The position numbers and the translations under genes were made by a program. The notes under the pieces were generated by a model. The model saw only the letters and a program-made list of their open reading frames with translations, did no database searches and was not told where the DNA came from. A DNA stretch of 64,000 bases from contig NC_085138.1 of NCBI RefSeq assembly GCF_035046485.1, positions 334,504,312 to 334,568,311 of the forward strand, given 5' to 3'. Position 1 is the first letter of the stretch. Every line of letters starts with the position of its first letter. The stretch is from Aedes albopictus. Its lineage: Eukaryota > Arthropoda > Insecta > Diptera > Culicidae. Shown here piece by piece: positions 61,713-64,000 of this stretch.

Positions 61713-63256
61713 GGGTAATTCGCTAATTGTTGAACACCACCCAAATGTTGAACAGTTTCTGGAAATTTTATTATAAATCTAACTTGAGTAATCAGGCTTA
61801 TTCTGCGCGGCATCTGAGGTGAGACAGACGGTTTCGTCTCACGTGACGTGATACGACTTATGTAAATCAAATGGGGCGAGTCGACTTTTGTCACCTCATT
61901 CGACTCGTCTCACCTCACACGCCGCGCAGAATAAGCCTGAATGTTTGCTTAACGTAAACGTATGATGTAGATGCGTATACATGTGTGTCACGATATTGCT
62001 CCAATGAAATTACAAAATTTAACATATTTTACGTCAAAAATGATGATTGTAAATTTTGTACCGCTAATGACACGAAAACTGCACAATTCCTAAGATTAAT
62101 TTTAAGAAACTGCTTTTACCAAATATGTAAGCTCTGCTGGCAAATCGACCACAAATATCAAAGTCACGCCATAGTTACAAGAACCGGAAGGATGTCCTTA
62201 ACAGTTTAACATTGTTGAAAATTACATTTTCATTGTAATTTCATTTGAAAAAAAAAATATTTTTCTTATCACACTATCATTATACATCTAGGATCCAATT
62301 GTTGAACACTGACATAACCTACGATGTTAGTATGACTGCCAGATTTTTTTTTTTCCACTTTACCTAATCGTGCATGTCATGGGGTTTCAAGGGCGTTCCA
62401 GGGGTGTTGCAGAGGGCTTCAGGATGGTTCCAGGGGTTTTCAATGGGTTTCAAGGGCATTCCAGAGGGATTCAGAGAGTTCCCAGGAGTATTTCAGGGCG
62501 TTCCAGAGGAATTCAGGAGCGATCCACGAATTTGCAAGGGATTTCAGAGTCGTTGCAGGGATGTTCTAGGGGTTTGAGTGGGTCCCATGGGTATCCAAGA
62601 GTGTTTCAGGGGGAAGGCGTTCTTTTCTTCAATCGTTTTCGTTTCTAGTCAAATCTTTTCAGACATTTTTTATATCTAGTCATATTTAAAAAGATTTCAG
62701 TCCACAAGAGCTCTTTTCAAATGAGAAGCAATTCCTTGTCATTTGAATAAATTTCCACTCAAATGACTTACTGGCCACAAAACACAAAAAACCTGGAAAA
62801 ATTCCGCCAGAGTGAAAAATTATCGGATGTCGGGTCAAAGTCGGGTCAAATTTTATCAAATGTTGGACCACTGTTGGACCCACATCGGATAACTGTAGGG
62901 TCTATGTTGGGTTTGGTAGCCAAAATAAAAACAGGTCAATGATAGGTTGATGTCGGGTTATACGTCATCAATTACGAACAAAGCTTGAACCGTTCAACAA
63001 TTAGCAAGAATCGTCCAACATTAGGATGAACTAGCTTAAGGAAGCGTTCAACATTTGGGTAACAGACATCCCATACAAATGTTCTATTTTCTCTTAGAAA
63101 ATTGAATTTAAAGGAAATTAAATTTATTGGGAAGTATACGCAATGAGTGGATTTAGACGTTCACTGGATGTTTTTCAACTAAAGTAGAATTATGCACGGA
63201 AAAACAAACGAAAACAAAAGTGCTAGTACTAACCTCCAACAATTGGCGAATTACCC
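61713..63256. mobile_element. GGGTAATTCGC element, copy 2, in the gypsy protease
   Basis: Ends GGGTAATTCGCTAATTGTTG and its inverse (..CAATTGGCGAATTACCC), with TA at 61711-61712 and 63257-63258. Protease coding sequence reads on in frame when the element and one TA are removed. It shares its interior with 40901-42270 and carries the same kind of internal minisatellite (62370-62620). A palindromic patch ttctgcgcggc..gtgaggtgagac lies at 61800-61932. Non-autonomous, Tc1/mariner-type target. Confidence 0.85.
62370..62620 (+). repeat. Internal GGGTTTCAAGGG-type minisatellite
   Basis: Imperfect gttccaggggt, tttcaagggc, gattcagagg words. The counterpart lies in copy 1 at 41510-41780 in opposite orientation. 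Confidence 0.6.
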
Positions 63257-63258
63257 TA

Positions 63259-63683
63259 CCACATGAGCATCGACGGTACCATGAACTTTTATTTGACCAC
63301 CACAATAACTACGCAATTTTGTATTTGTCTCATTAAGCGGAAGGTTCGTGAGATACATATTTCGCCCTGTCAGTAGCACTTAGGGGCTGTCCATAAACCA
63401 CGTGGTCATGAGGGGGGGGGGGGGGGGGTTCGGCCAATGAGCATTTTGTATGAACGAATAAAAAATTTTGTATGGAGAAATGACCACGCGGGGGGGGGGG
63501 GGTTGGGTTGAGAAGTCCCAAAAAAATGACCACGTGGTTTATGGACAGCCCCTTACCAGCGACACAGGTGACCCACTCCACCTCAAACCTCATCAGTGAT
63601 TGATTTTCCTTAAGCTGATTTTTCGTAACCTCAACTTTGTATGTCCAAATTCTCTTCCGGCGATCGGCCCCGCTACGTAGCAC
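63259..63683 (-). pseudogene. Gypsy protease region, decayed and split by a MITE
   Basis: Minus strand YKVEVTKNQLKENQSLMRFE lies upstream of the MITE. KLRSYCGGQIKVHGTV lies downstream and runs to the TA element. The segment where an aspartic protease D-S/T-G triad is expected reads EWVT, so the catalytic Asp is lost. The two sides are in different frames. Confidence 0.65.
63383..63552. mobile_element. PIF/Harbinger-like MITE, copy 2, 170 bp
   Basis: Ends GGGGCTGTCCATAAACCACG and its inverse with TTA on both sides (63380-63382, 63553-63555). G-runs of about 17 and 14 sit in the interior. It is the same family as 27735-27912, in opposite orientation by its C/G runs. Confidence 0.8.
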
Positions 63684-64000
63684 CAGCCAAACGGCTGCAA
63701 TCGGCCGAATCTTCGTAGGTTCTGTCGTATTCGAAATCTTCTATTATTGTTTACAAAAATAAAATTATTATGCTACCTCGACCGTTCTTCGTAACACTCG
63801 TCATATAACTGAAGGGAAATTTCTTTCGATCCGTTCGCTTCTTTTTTCTTCCCTTGAGTTCATATAAGTATCTGTCATCAATACACACTCAACGTAAACT
63901 ACTTAAAGGTGATTCGATTTTACTCAATTCTATTCGGCTCGTATTCACTACATTCGCCTTCTTCTCTACTCTTGTGACGATAGAATGAAAAAAAAAAAAA
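63684..64000. other. Window end, possibly gypsy gag/leader side
   Basis: On minus, codon-like sequence just upstream of the protease ends within about 60 bases. The rest is AT-rich with no recognised motif. It ends in an A-run that may be a simple repeat. Confidence 0.3.

Larger units (their letters stand above)
53700..63683 (-). mobile_element. Second Ty3/gypsy element, decayed and heavily interrupted
   Basis: Minus strand, from high to low coordinates: protease region (63262-63683), RT and RNase H (60250-61710), integrase (59164-60189), tail of pol (53987-54280), PPT (about 53919-53934) and the start of a 3' LTR (from 53918 downward). Interrupted by 61713-63256, 63383-63552 and 54281-58994. 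Stops and frameshifts are scattered. Gag, PBS and the 5' LTR are not in the window, so it may continue past 64000. It belongs to a different lineage from 18758-24882, judged by its RT (VFLDDVKVTG). Confidence 0.85.

Noticed and set aside
1..64000. CRISPR array or bacterial operons
   Set aside because: No regularly spaced identical repeats with unique spacers. The element types and introns are eukaryotic.

Overview
The window is eukaryotic, AT-rich and almost entirely transposon-derived. The repeat types (RTE-type LINEs, Ty3/gypsy LTR elements, a P-element-like gene with a THAP finger, many TA-flanked non-autonomous DNA elements, hAT and PIF/Harbinger-like MITEs, GGAATTCC-type degenerate minisatellites) point to a mosquito, most likely Aedes. 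No ordinary host protein gene could be recognised.

Layout. 1-9620: a small tandem family of minus-strand units with TATA box, CCAAT box and a histone-3'-end-like stem-loop, but no histone reading frame. One unit is split by a 7.7 kb hAT element (734-8420, 8-bp duplication GCCAAAGC). That hAT holds a tower of nested insertions: repeat X, then a TA-flanked element (4908-7134), then another X copy, then a 1.26 kb foldback (5253-6515). It also holds a second TA element (3866-4717) and a LINE scrap. 9620-18757: degenerate minisatellites, a two-monomer satellite broken by a 706-bp insertion, several inverted-repeat elements and unassigned sequence.

18758-24882: a complete Ty3/gypsy retrotransposon with two 250-bp LTRs that I read as identical, a GAAGC target duplication, PBS, PPT and intact gag and pol. 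A 152-nt intron-like segment separates gag from pol and, if spliced, joins them in frame. 25000-36360: a foldback element, long degenerate repeats, a Harbinger-like MITE, and three broken minus-strand LINEs, two of them interrupted by MITEs.

37410-47173 (minus): a P-element-like transposase gene in six inferred exons. Its frame and splice phases stay consistent over a predicted 877 residues once three insertions are set aside: 46587-47119 in exon 1, 44920-46313 at the exon 2 edge, 38614-39523 in exon 6. Two more elements sit in its large intron. 48100-53690: LINE fragments, a hairpin MITE and an element carrying a tRNA-like segment.

53700-63683 (minus): a second, decayed Ty3/gypsy element, broken by a 4.7 kb TIR element (54281-58994), by a TA element (61713-63256) and by a second Harbinger-like MITE (63383-63552). 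The 4.7 kb element itself contains a full-length RTE LINE (54366-57756) with a 989-codon ORF and a 9-bp target duplication. The two best candidates for currently or recently mobile DNA are the gypsy element at 18758 and the RTE at 54366. The nesting gives a readable relative order of insertion.
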